This document shows positions 1 to 8,233 of a stretch of DNA of 64,000 bases, piece after piece. The notes beneath the pieces are model-generated. The model saw only the letters and a program-made list of their open reading frames with translations, made no database searches and was not told the origin of the DNA. The stretch's first letter is position 1; each line of letters begins with the position of its first letter. The position numbers and the translations under genes are program-made. The DNA is from Solibacillus sp. FSL W7-1464 (GTDB taxonomy: Bacteria; Bacillota; Bacilli; Bacillales_A; Planococcaceae), in assembly GCF_038004425.1 (NCBI RefSeq), contig NZ_JBBORC010000001.1, positions 473,001 to 537,000 of the forward strand, given 5' to 3'.

Positions 1-1
1 G

Positions 2-985
2 CGTCTCATCAGCAATATCGGGCCACAGAAGATGCTTTTAATCGGTCTTATCGTATTTTTCGTATCTACAACACTTTATTTAATGGAATGGGGCGTTATT
101 TATTTATTGATCGTCCGTTTATTGCAAGGGATTGCTGTCGGGACAGTCGGAACAGCGACAGGTACGATTGTTGCTATGATATTACCGGCATCACGTAAAG
201 GGGAAGGGATTGGATACTTTAGCTTAAGCGCAATTTTGGCAACAGCAATCGGACCGTTTGTCGGCATGTTTATGCTGAAGCTTGAAAACGGCTTTGATGT
301 CATTTTCTATATGAACATGGCCCTTTCACTTATTTTACTGGTCGCTTATTTCTTTGTTAAAATTTCTTTACCGCAACCTAGTAAACAAAATGGGAATGAG
401 CCTGAGAAGCTTTCATTCCTTGAAAAATTCATCGAACCAAAAGCGCTTCCGATTTCATTTATTGCCTTATTAATTGGCTTTGCATACTCGGGAGTTATGA
501 CGTTCATCACATTTTATGCAAAAGAAATCAATTTAGTGGAAGCGGCAAGCTACTTTTTCTTAGCCTATGCGGGGATTGTCGTTATTTCCCGTCCGATTAC
601 CGGGAAAATGATGGATGTGCGCGGTCCAAATATTATTGTTTATCCATGTCTTGTTGTTTTCGCGATTGGAATGCTGCTGTTCAGTCAGGCATCAGCAGGC
701 TGGATGCTGTTACTTGCAGCTGTCCTTATTGGATTTGGCTACGGGAACTTCAATTCCATTGCCCAAACGATTGCAGTTAAAGTAACAGAGCCACATCGGT
801 TCGGATTAGCAACATCCACATACTTCATTTTATATGATTTAGGATTAGGTGTCGGGCCATTTATTTTAGGGATGATTGAACCTTATACAACATACCGCAC
901 AATATTCGTATCGATGATTCCGCTCATTCTTATCTGTATTCCGCTTTACTATTTATTAGTAGGAAGAAAGCGAAAGCTGGCATAA
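2..985 (+). CDS. MFS transporter, 5' end outside the window
   Basis: Major facilitator superfamily permease, probably a drug or metabolite exporter of the inner membrane. The reading frame is open to the window edge. Codons before the first ATG (position 32) read RLISNIGPQK, which fits the cytoplasmic loop between helices 2 and 3 of MFS proteins, so roughly the first 60-70 residues lie upstream. About nine to ten hydrophobic helices are visible. A hydrophilic stretch around visible residues 115-140 fits the central loop between helices 6 and 7, and a second conserved-type loop (RPITGKMMDVRG) follows in the C-terminal half. Substrate cannot be told from the sequence. It is followed by its own terminator at 1039-1080, so it ends its transcription unit. 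Confidence 0.85.
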   Translation, partial: RLISNIGPQKMLLIGLIVFFVSTTLYLMEWGVIYLLIVRLLQGIAVGTVGTATGTIVAMILPASRKGEGIGYFSLSAILATAIGPFVGMFMLKLENGFDVIFYMNMALSLILLVAYFFVKISLPQPSKQNGNEPEKLSFLEKFIEPKALPISFIALLIGFAYSGVMTFITFYAKEINLVEAASYFFLAYAGIVVISRPITGKMMDVRGPNIIVYPCLVVFAIGMLLFSQASAGWMLLLAAVLIGFGYGNFNSIAQTIAVKVTEPHRFGLATSTYFILYDLGLGVGPFILGMIEPYTTYRTIFVSMIPLILICIPLYYLLVGRKRKLA

Positions 986-1038
986 GTCTGTCAAGGTAAT
1001 TGGTCAAAATGACAGCTTCATGTCATTAACTTACTAGC

Positions 1039-1080
1039 AATAAGCATGTATCTTCTTAAATGGTACATGCTTATTGTTTA
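1039..1080 (+). terminator. Rho-independent terminator after the MFS gene
   Basis: Perfect 12-bp arms (aataagcatgta, 1039-1050, and tacatgcttatt, 1064-1075) are followed by a short T-rich tail. Confidence 0.75.
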
Positions 1081-1134
1081 TTCAGATAGAAAGTGATAAA
1101 ATTTTGAAAATTACAAAAAGGAAGAGAGTTCATT

Positions 1135-2301
1135 ATGCAATATTCTGATAGTATTTTAAAAACACCGTCATCATTCATCCGAAATATTTTAAAGGTAACG
1201 GATGCATGCGACGTCATTTCATTTGCAGGAGGCTTACCAAATCCAATCTCATTTCCAATTGATGAGTTAAAGCAGTCGGTAAATGATGCGATTGATGCAA
1301 ATGGTGCAAAGGTCTTTCAATATTCAACGACACAAGGCTATTTGCCGCTACGTCAGTATATTGCAGAGAAATATAATAACAAGCAATCGAATTTAAATTA
1401 TACAGCTGATGATGTCCTTATTACGACAGGTTCGCAACAAGCATTGGAACTTATTTCCAAAGTTCTGCTGAACAAAGGTGATGGGGTTGTAATTGAGGAA
1501 CCGGGCTATTTAGGGGCGATCCAGGCATTTACATTACGCGAACCAAAATTCTACGGTGTCACACTGGAAACAGAAGGTGTGAATGTAGAACAATTAAAGG
1601 ATGCGTTAAAACAGCCGAATGTGAAAATGGTATACACAGTTCCGAATTTCCAAAATCCTACTGGGTTAACGTATACAAAAGAGCGCCGTGAAGAAGTATT
1701 TGAAGCGGTAGAAGACCAGGATATCATTTTTATCGAGGATGATCCATACGGAGAGCTTCGTTTTACTGGAGAACATTTGCCATATATCGCAGCAGGGAAG
1801 ATGACAAACAGTGTCGTACTAGGTTCATTTTCAAAAACGGTGACACCGGGTATGCGCCTAGGTTATATTTTGACGAAAAATCATGAACTACTAAATCATG
1901 TCGAAACAGCGAAGCAGGCAACGGATTTACATACAAATATTTTCGCGCAATACATTTTGCATCAGTATTTAACGACTAACGAGTATGAAGCACATGTTGA
2001 AAAAATTATAGCGCTGTACAAAACACAAGCAGATGCGATGCTTGCTGCAATGGAAAAGTACTTCCCGCCATATGTGGAATATACGAAACCTGAAGGCGGT
2101 ATGTTTATATGGGTAACTCTCCCGGAAGGCGTAAATGCGCTTGGCAAGTTTTCGGAAGCGATGGAGAAAAAAGTAGCATTCGTACCGGGAAATCCATTTT
2201 ACACTGACAAAGAGTCGGTAAATACACTGCGCCTGAACTATACAAATGCAACACCTGAAATTATTGAAGAGGGTATTAAACGATTAGCGGAAATTTTATA
2301 A
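1135..2301 (+). CDS. PLP-dependent aminotransferase (2-aminoadipate/LysN-like, class I)
   Basis: Fold-type I aminotransferase of 388 residues. It resembles the group annotated as 2-aminoadipate or multi-substrate aminotransferases, which look like the enzyme half of MocR regulators without the DNA-binding domain. The PLP-binding lysine is K234 in GSFSKTVTPGMRLGY. NPTG (in NFQNPTG) and the aspartate of EDDPYGELRF form the rest of the cofactor site. The start ATG follows AAGGAAGAG at a normal distance. It stands alone, with a terminator upstream and non-coding sequence downstream, so its pathway is not given by context. The exact amino-donor specificity (2-aminoadipate, aromatic, branched-chain) is open. 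Confidence 0.85.
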   Translation: MQYSDSILKTPSSFIRNILKVTDACDVISFAGGLPNPISFPIDELKQSVNDAIDANGAKVFQYSTTQGYLPLRQYIAEKYNNKQSNLNYTADDVLITTGSQQALELISKVLLNKGDGVVIEEPGYLGAIQAFTLREPKFYGVTLETEGVNVEQLKDALKQPNVKMVYTVPNFQNPTGLTYTKERREEVFEAVEDQDIIFIEDDPYGELRFTGEHLPYIAAGKMTNSVVLGSFSKTVTPGMRLGYILTKNHELLNHVETAKQATDLHTNIFAQYILHQYLTTNEYEAHVEKIIALYKTQADAMLAAMEKYFPPYVEYTKPEGGMFIWVTLPEGVNALGKFSEAMEKKVAFVPGNPFYTDKESVNTLRLNYTNATPEIIEEGIKRLAEIL

Positions 2302-2820
2302 GTAAATTTAGGGAAGCTGTTGCCAGGAGGAATCCGGGTGATAGCTTTTTCTTATTTTGTTAATTTACAAATGAACAAATGAGTAATTAATCTTTAATCC
2401 GCCAAAAATCGATTATATCGAAAGTGAGGAGGGAGGGGGAGAAGTGTTTGAAGTACAAACAAATCGGAAGTACATTATCACGCACAAAACTTACGGAGTT
2501 AAAAGAAATTGTCGGAATATAGATTTCCTGGGAAATAGCACGTACATTTCATCGATTCTATAATACCAAACACCATTAATTTTTCGACAATTCACCGGCA
2601 AATAATGTTTCCAGTTTTCATTAAATTCAAGGCAACAAAAATGAGAGGGAAACAAATGATAGCAAACAATATTGAAGAAAATCTATTGCTGTACTGTAGT
2701 TTATATAATCCCCCTGAACGTACGATAGGAGAGGCAAAAAGAAGGGGGACCAGCTTTCAAAAAGGGATGATGCAACGTGTTATTTTGGCATTTACGATTA
2801 TGCACAACGTGAAAAATAGA

Positions 2821-2860
2821 AACAGCCGTGCCGAAGTTAATCTTCGGCATGGCTGTTTTT
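2821..2860 (+). terminator. Strong hairpin terminator
   Basis: Arms aacagccgtgccgaag and cttcggcatggctgtt (15 of 16 paired) flank a 5-nt loop and are followed by T5. It faces the plus strand, so something transcribed rightwards from 2.3-2.8 kb ends here. Confidence 0.85.
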
Positions 2861-2875
2861 AAATCATTATGAAAC

Positions 2876-2911
2876 TATAAAAAGAAGCATACCCGATAGA
2901 GTATGCTTCTT
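2876..2911 (-). terminator. Terminator of the cold-shock gene
   Basis: Arms agaagcatac (2883-2892) and gtatgcttct (2901-2910). On the minus strand the hairpin is followed by TTTTTATAG. Confidence 0.8.
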
Positions 2912-2943
2912 GCAACTAACTATGTGAACTTAATTCGTTAGAA

Positions 2944-3144
2944 TTAAAGTTTTGTTACGTTAGTAGCTTGTGGGCCACGGTTGCCTTCTTCAACGTCGAA
3001 TTCAACTTTTTGACCTTCGTCTAAAGTTTTGAAACCTTCGCCTTGGATAGCTGAGAAGTGTACGAATACATCGTTACCGCCTTCAACTTCGATGAAACCG
3101 AAACCTTTTTCTGAGTTAAACCATTTTACTGTACCTTGTTGCAT
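2944..3144 (-). CDS. cspB: Cold-shock protein (CspA/CspB family)
   Basis: Single-stranded nucleic-acid chaperone of 66 residues, a full-length bacterial cold-shock domain. RNP1 (KGFGFI, residues 13-18) and RNP2 (VFVHF, residues 26-30) are intact, and VKWFN near the N-terminus is typical. The family binds RNA and keeps mRNA unstructured in the cytosol. GGAGG lies at normal spacing before the ATG. The gene is monocistronic, with its own promoter, a roughly 137-nt leader and a terminator. The paralogue letter (B, C or D) cannot be fixed from one gene. Confidence 0.95.
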   Translation of the reverse strand: MQQGTVKWFNSEKGFGFIEVEGGNDVFVHFSAIQGEGFKTLDEGQKVEFDVEEGNRGPQATNVTKL

Positions 3145-3281
3145 GAGAGAAAACCTCCAAAAAATTAATTAATTGAATTGCTAAATGTATAAAAAATTCA
3201 CACATTAAAAAAGGGAGCGTAGCGTACACGTTCACTTTTTTAATATGTGAATTAATCGTTAACAGCTAAAGCAATTTAATT
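3145..3281 (-). promoter_or_regulatory. Long structured 5' leader of the cold-shock gene
   Basis: The inferred transcript start near 3281 leaves a leader of about 137 nt. It can fold into nested stems. The inner stem pairs cacattaaaaaag (from 3202) with cttttttaatatgtg (to 3249). The outer stem pairs agcaatt/aattaa segments at 3262-3284 with their complements at 3163-3183, ending next to the ribosome site (3151-3155). Long leaders that refold with temperature are established for csp genes; this function is inferred here. Confidence 0.6.
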
Positions 3282-3287
3282 AAGTTT

Positions 3288-3316
3288 ATTGTATAACAAC
3301 AATATCCAAATGTCTA
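3288..3316 (-). promoter_or_regulatory. Sigma-A promoter of the cold-shock gene
   Basis: On the minus strand: -35 TAGACA (3316-3311), 17-nt spacer, -10 TACAAT (3293-3288). Confidence 0.65.
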
Positions 3317-3709
3317 CTAAAAATATTCGAAATGAAGAAGAAAATTTTGATTTTTCATACAAATGAAGGGAAAGTATGAGTAAATTACATCGTTTTTATA
3401 GTACTATACTACTGAATTAGACGCATTATATGTAAAATTTTATGTAATATATAAACTTTTTACCTTTAATTTTGAGATATACTCATAATCAACAACCCTA
3501 AAAAATTTTTAAGTTTTATTTGAATTATTTTGTTGTTAATAATAATATACCCTACCTTTTAAAATGCTAAACATCATATTATATTCTTATAACAATTTAT
3601 TGTGATATCCAATAATATTTTTTCCGTCCATGGGTCGTGAAGCATTACGTCTAGATGCTCTTGATGTATGGTATAGTTGGTTCAAAGAGTTACGAAAGGA
3701 TTGTTTACA
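3317..3709. other. AT-rich intergenic region upstream of topB with a 31-codon ORF
   Basis: Very AT-rich up to about 3620, with no recognisable site. At 3630-3725 lies an open frame of 31 codons (starting MGREALRLDALDVWYSWFKE) that runs 16 nt past the topB start in a different frame. It has no good ribosome site. It could be a chance frame, a remnant, or a translated leader coupled to topB. Confidence 0.35.
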
Positions 3710-5899
3710 ATGGTTAAAAGCTTAGTATTAGCAGAGAAACCTTCAGTAGCACGCGATATTGCAAATGTGCTGAAGTGTCATAAAAAAGGTAATGGATTTT
3801 TAGAAGGAGACAAATATATTGTCACATGGGCGTTAGGACATTTAGTAACGCTGGCAGACCCGGAAAGCTATGACGAGAAATATAAGAAGTGGGATTTGGC
3901 CGATTTACCGATGCTGCCGGAACGTCTGAAACTAACAACAATCAAGCAGACAAGCAAACAATATAATGCGGTTAAATCACAGCTGACGCGCAATGATGTA
4001 AATGAAATTATCATTGCAACAGATGCCGGTCGTGAAGGGGAGCTTGTTGCCCGCTGGATTATTGAACGTGCAAAAGTAAATAAACCGGTTAAACGTTTAT
4101 GGATATCTTCTGTTACCGATAAAGCAATTAAAGAAGGCTTTGCAAATTTAAAGCCAGGGAAAGCATATGAAAACTTATATTATGCAGCGGTTGCCCGAAG
4201 TGAAGCCGACTGGTATATCGGACTGAACGCAAGTCGCGCATTATCGACGAAATTTAATGCACAGCTTAATACGGGTCGTGTGCAAACACCGGTTGTTGCA
4301 ATGGTCGCAGCCCGTGAAGATGAGATTAAGCATTTTAAACCTCAAACGTATTATGGAATCGAAGCTCAAACAAAAGAGCTGAAATTAACTTGGCAGGATC
4401 AAAACGGCAATTCACGCAGTTTCGATAGAGACAAGATTGAACGAATCGTCAACGCTTTAGATCATCAAAATGCAAAAGTAATCGATATTGAACGAAAACC
4501 GAAAAAGACGTTCTCGCCCGGACTATATGATTTAACTGAATTGCAACGTGATGCCAATAAAATATTTGGCTATTCGGCAAAAGAAACGCTGAATATTATG
4601 CAAAAGCTATATGAATCACATAAAGTGCTCACATATCCTCGTACCGATTCACGTTATCTGTCGTCTGATATTGTCGGCACATTACCTGAACGCCTGAAAG
4701 CATGTGCTGTAGGGGAATATCGCACATTAGCAAACAAAGTACTGACAAAGCCGATTAAAGCAAACAAATCGTTTGTTGATGATAGTAAAGTATCGGATCA
4801 CCATGCCATCATCCCGACTGAAGAATATGTAAACTTTGCGAACTTCAATGATAAAGAGCGCAAAATTTACGATTTAGTCGTAAAGCGTTTTCTTGCAGTG
4901 CTTTTCCCTGCACATGAGTTTGAGCAGTTAACGGTTCAGGCAGAAATCGGGAAAGAGAAGTTCATCGCACGCGGTAAAACGGTAATTACTGCGGGGTGGA
5001 AAGAAGTGTACTCGAATCGTTTTGATGACGAGGAAACTTCAGAGGATGTAAAAGAACAGCTGTTGCCGCGCCTTGAAAAAGGACAAGTGCTGAACGTGTC
5101 ATTACTAGCCCAAACTTCGGGACAAACAAAACCGCCAGCACGCTTTACAGAGGCGACGATATTGACGGCGATGGAGAATCCGGCAAAATATATGAACACG
5201 CAAAATAAAGCTCTTGCCGATACATTAAAATCAACTGGCGGGTTAGGGACTGTTGCGACACGTGCCGATATAATCGAAAAATTGTTCAATTCATTCCTTA
5301 TTGAAAAGCGCGGAAAAGACATTCATATTACGTCAAAAGGCCGCCAGCTGCTGGATTTAGTGCCGAATGAACTGAAATCACCGGAAACGACAGCACAGTG
5401 GGAACAAAAGCTAGAGCAAATTGCTAAAGGTAAGCTGAAAAAAGATGTCTTCATTAATGAAATGAAACAGCACACGAAAGCAATCGTTGCTGATATTAAA
5501 AACAGCGATAAGAAATTCAAGCACGATAATATTTCAACGAAGTCCTGCCCGGATTGCGGAAAGCCGATGCTTGAAGTGAACGGGAAAAAAGGCAAAATGC
5601 TCGTATGTCAGGACCGTGAATGTGGTCACCGCAAAAACGTCTCACGCGTAACGAATGCCCGCTGTCCGCAATGTAAGAAAAAGCTGGAACTGCACGGACA
5701 AGGCGACGGCCAAATTTTTGTATGTAAATGCGGTTACCGCGAAAAATTATCCGCATTTGAAGCACGCCGTAAAAAAGAAGGCGGCGGTAAAGTCGATAAA
5801 CGCAGTGTTCAAAAATATATGAAGCAACAAGAAAAAGAAGCCGAGCCAATTAATAACGCATTTGCGGATTTATTAAAAGGCATGAAGTTTGATGATTAA
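3710..5899 (+). CDS. topB: DNA topoisomerase III
   Basis: Type IA topoisomerase of 729 residues, matching the Bacillus TopB length. It decatenates and relaxes DNA through a single-strand break. The Toprim domain starts at the N-terminus (LVLAEKPSVARDI) and carries the metal triad region DAGREGE near residue 107. The catalytic tyrosine is Y309 in LTYPRTDSRYL. Two C-terminal zinc ribbons are visible (CPDC...CQDREC, about 611-637, and CPQC...CKC, about 652-678), followed by a lysine-rich tail. I chose ATG 3710 because AAAGGA lies 9 nt upstream; an in-frame TTG at 3677 would add 11 residues without a ribosome site. Confidence 0.96.
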   Translation: MVKSLVLAEKPSVARDIANVLKCHKKGNGFLEGDKYIVTWALGHLVTLADPESYDEKYKKWDLADLPMLPERLKLTTIKQTSKQYNAVKSQLTRNDVNEIIIATDAGREGELVARWIIERAKVNKPVKRLWISSVTDKAIKEGFANLKPGKAYENLYYAAVARSEADWYIGLNASRALSTKFNAQLNTGRVQTPVVAMVAAREDEIKHFKPQTYYGIEAQTKELKLTWQDQNGNSRSFDRDKIERIVNALDHQNAKVIDIERKPKKTFSPGLYDLTELQRDANKIFGYSAKETLNIMQKLYESHKVLTYPRTDSRYLSSDIVGTLPERLKACAVGEYRTLANKVLTKPIKANKSFVDDSKVSDHHAIIPTEEYVNFANFNDKERKIYDLVVKRFLAVLFPAHEFEQLTVQAEIGKEKFIARGKTVITAGWKEVYSNRFDDEETSEDVKEQLLPRLEKGQVLNVSLLAQTSGQTKPPARFTEATILTAMENPAKYMNTQNKALADTLKSTGGLGTVATRADIIEKLFNSFLIEKRGKDIHITSKGRQLLDLVPNELKSPETTAQWEQKLEQIAKGKLKKDVFINEMKQHTKAIVADIKNSDKKFKHDNISTKSCPDCGKPMLEVNGKKGKMLVCQDRECGHRKNVSRVTNARCPQCKKKLELHGQGDGQIFVCKCGYREKLSAFEARRKKEGGGKVDKRSVQKYMKQQEKEAEPINNAFADLLKGMKFDD

Positions 5900-5933
5900 T
5901 CATTAATCATTTAAATAATTAAATGCAAGATGG

Positions 5934-5970
5934 AAAACCGTACTTTAAATAAGTGCGGTTTTCGTGTTTT
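5934..5970 (+). terminator. Terminator after topB
   Basis: Arms aaaaccgtactt (5934-5945) and aagtgcggtttt (5951-5962), one mismatch, then ttcgtgtttt. Confidence 0.75.
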
Positions 5971-5995
5971 AAAGGGATTCTGTAGTTACTTCTAT

Positions 5996-6580
5996 TTAAT
6001 CAATAAACAGAGTGAGAATGGAATCTATTGAGGCTTCTCCATTCGCAACAGCATTCACTTTATCAACATATTGCTTGTCGATTAAATATTTTAACGGCTG
6101 CTCTACTGCATTAAAATATTTGAATGTTTCCCGTGCTATCTCATCCCATTCTTCATAATAGGTTAAATAGTCATTTGCCGTTACTTTTGTTCTTGATGTG
6201 CCTTCCTCGGGGATGCACTCAAATTCCTCATCATCACCCAAAGTTCCGTAATCGCATGTTAATTGCTCGCCAGGTTGAATGGCTTTTGCAGCCATTTGAA
6301 AATTATAAGCTGTATCGATACAATTTGGATTGAAACTGTGATTCATATATTTTGCGTGATCCCAATGAAGAACATAGATGCCGTCAGACTCTAAATATGC
6401 GTATTTATAGACATCCGCTTTTTGCAAATCACCTAGGCTTTCGATAAAGTCCTCAGTCAGCATGAGATCAAGGTCATCTTTAATCCAGACTATCGTTCCT
6501 TTTGGGATTAATTTTGTTGCAAAGACGCCGACGCCTACCTGCTCACTGACGAATTGGATTTCTGTATCGGGGTGCATCAT
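5996..6580 (-). CDS. SET domain protein (putative protein methyltransferase)
   Basis: A compact 194-residue protein with a stand-alone SET domain, the fold of lysine methyltransferases that use S-adenosylmethionine. The hallmark pseudoknot motifs are present: NHSFNPNC (residues 80-87) and GEQLTCDYGTL (104-114), with Y111 as the likely catalytic tyrosine. The N-terminal GVGVFATKLIPKGTIVW is the SET-N beta segment. Pre-SET and post-SET cysteine clusters are absent. ATG 6580 follows AAGGAGG by 8 nt. Bacterial SET proteins exist but their substrates are mostly unknown. The nearest upstream gene on the same strand has its own terminator, so this is probably monocistronic. Confidence 0.85.
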   Translation of the reverse strand: MMHPDTEIQFVSEQVGVGVFATKLIPKGTIVWIKDDLDLMLTEDFIESLGDLQKADVYKYAYLESDGIYVLHWDHAKYMNHSFNPNCIDTAYNFQMAAKAIQPGEQLTCDYGTLGDDEEFECIPEEGTSRTKVTANDYLTYYEEWDEIARETFKYFNAVEQPLKYLIDKQYVDKVNAVANGEASIDSILTLFID

Positions 6581-6765
6581 TTGTTATTCCTCCTTAAAAG
6601 TAAACCCGTTCAACTACTATGTTGAGTGGGGGATACATCATTTCCTTGAATTCAGATTGTTTTAATATGTTTATGTCATTACTTTCTATTTTGAATAGGC
6701 TTTCGTCTTATTTATAACGCCATGATGCACGTGAATTTTAAGTTGTACTGCGGATTCCATTTCAT

Positions 6766-6803
6766 TAGAAAACCATGTAGAATAATTCCTGTTCTACATG
6801 GTT
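6766..6803 (-). terminator. Terminator after the saccharopine-dehydrogenase-like gene
   Basis: Perfect 12-bp arms aaccatgtagaa (6771-6782) and ttctacatggtt (6792-6803), followed by TTTT on the minus strand. Confidence 0.8.
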
Positions 6804-6824
6804 TATTTAACAAATGTAATGCAA

Positions 6825-8090
6825 TTATTTAATTCTCTTTATTCTTTCGTGCAATAATCCATCCGAGCTGTTATTCTCACCATAAACAAAATCCTGCATA
6901 TAGTAAGCTAAATATTTTCCGTAATTACTTTCCGTCTTCATTAATAACTCATCAACATAATAGGCACCTAAAGGAATCGTATCTAATAGTAAACTTGCGG
7001 TACCTGCATATATGCCGCACGCTACCTGAAAGTATGTGGCACTCGTGTTGTATTTTTTGAATATATCTTTACTTCTCATCTTGTTATACATATAGATTTC
7101 CTTATCTTCGTAAACTAAAAGAACCCCGACAAGATCTTCTCCTTCAACTTCTCCCTCAGCAGGGTCGATTAACGTTTGATTCCAGTTCCAAAGGTCATCC
7201 ACATCATCTAAATTATTGCGGATTAATTCCGTTGTATGTTCATTGACTCGATAAATAAAGCCCAACTCAAAATCAAATAGTTTTCCTAATGACAGTACTT
7301 CTTCATGGGGCATGAGGCATCCATAAAATTCTCGATCCTTTAAAGTAATCTTAAATTCGGTCGCATACACATGATCGTACATGTAAAGTGGAATCTGATC
7401 GCGGACAAACATAGGATAGCTTAAAATGGCTTCATCGAGAAAACACTCAACAGACCATGTCGTATATATCGTTTTAGAATCAACAAGGTTTTCGTCTTTA
7501 TAAAAAGAACTGTCGTGCTCAAAAATATAACAAGCTAAAGGTGGGTCACTCGTATGATCCTTCAATAATTTAATCGCCATCCATTGCACGACACCAGGAT
7601 TCATACCTGAGCCGATAATAGCTCTCGTATTGGTAAAGGCATCTTTCTTTTTTTCGAACCGGGTATACCGTTCAGTAAGCGGAAAACCATACAAGCTTTC
7701 GTCTAGATCAACTGCAGTGTTTTCCAAAGCCGAGTTGATATAATGAACGCCAAGCTTATTGCAGCATTCGACCATTTCAATTGTATCAGCCCAGGATACA
7801 TCAATAACTAGTTTGGTGCTCGTCGACCGTAAATGTTCCGTAAATTGATCAAGATCATTCAAATCAAATTGAACAGCAATTATTTTATCCTTTAAATTAG
7901 GGAACAGTTGCTGATAGTAATCCATTGTTTTTTGATTGATATCAATTAGGTAAAGCTTTGAATTTACAATAACTCGATGGATAGGATCATTTTTATCGGT
8001 AGCTGAGTGATTTAAAATCGATAAGACCGACTTCGCAACACCCCCTGTACTTCCAAGAATCGTGATTGTATATTCATTTAGTTGGACCAC
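6825..8090 (-). CDS. Saccharopine dehydrogenase / homospermidine synthase-like oxidoreductase
   Basis: A 421-residue protein with an N-terminal NAD(P)-binding Rossmann fold (ILGSTGGVAKS, residues 11-21) typical of the saccharopine dehydrogenase superfamily. VIDVSWADTIEMVECC and IIGSGMNPGVVQWMA match the core of that superfamily, which includes homospermidine synthase and carboxynorspermidine dehydrogenase. These enzymes make or break secondary amines by reductive condensation. The substrate is not evident, and no polyamine or lysine gene lies beside it. Start is GTG 8090 with AAAGGA upstream. It ends in its own terminator and appears monocistronic. Length is shorter than typical homospermidine synthases (about 470 residues from memory). 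Confidence 0.75.
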   Translation of the reverse strand: MVQLNEYTITILGSTGGVAKSVLSILNHSATDKNDPIHRVIVNSKLYLIDINQKTMDYYQQLFPNLKDKIIAVQFDLNDLDQFTEHLRSTSTKLVIDVSWADTIEMVECCNKLGVHYINSALENTAVDLDESLYGFPLTERYTRFEKKKDAFTNTRAIIGSGMNPGVVQWMAIKLLKDHTSDPPLACYIFEHDSSFYKDENLVDSKTIYTTWSVECFLDEAILSYPMFVRDQIPLYMYDHVYATEFKITLKDREFYGCLMPHEEVLSLGKLFDFELGFIYRVNEHTTELIRNNLDDVDDLWNWNQTLIDPAEGEVEGEDLVGVLLVYEDKEIYMYNKMRSKDIFKKYNTSATYFQVACGIYAGTASLLLDTIPLGAYYVDELLMKTESNYGKYLAYYMQDFVYGENNSSDGLLHERIKRIK

Positions 8091-8180
8091 AGCAAAACAT
8101 CCTTTTCCTTTAATTCCTATAGCGTATGAAATTTTGAAGAGGGATGTATGTATGTGTAACTAGTTATAAGAAATTTATTT

Positions 8181-8225
8181 AAATATAAAAATGCCATTTT
8201 CCTCCTAAAGAGAATAATGGCATTT
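8181..8225 (-). terminator. Terminator after the M20 amidohydrolase gene
   Basis: Arms aaatgccatt (8189-8198) and aatggcattt (8216-8225), followed by TTTTATATTT on the minus strand. It ends the three-gene operon that starts at 10858. Confidence 0.75.
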
Positions 8226-8233
8226 CTGTGATT

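Larger units (their letters stand above)
2302..2943. other. Intergenic region with weak mini-ORFs and two terminators
   Basis: Between the aminotransferase and the cold-shock gene. A weak hairpin with a T-run near 2313-2355 may end the aminotransferase transcript. A purine-rich Shine-Dalgarno-like block at 2424-2443 precedes a GTG (2444, 39 codons) and, in another frame, a TTG (2448, 24 codons reading MKYKQIGSTLSRTKLTELKE and four more residues). A third possible frame begins at ATG 2657 after GAGAGGG and runs to 2862, through the terminator hairpin. None resembles a family I know. The region looks like decayed coding sequence or short leader ORFs. Confidence 0.4.

Noticed and set aside
2605-2862. 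85-codon ORF as a genuine gene
   Set aside because: No good ribosome site at its start, no family resemblance, and its last 14 codons are the terminator hairpin. A shorter start at 2657 is possible but unconvincing.
5517-5849. Minus-strand ORFs within topB
   Set aside because: They are opposite-strand frames of a conserved gene, without ribosome sites.
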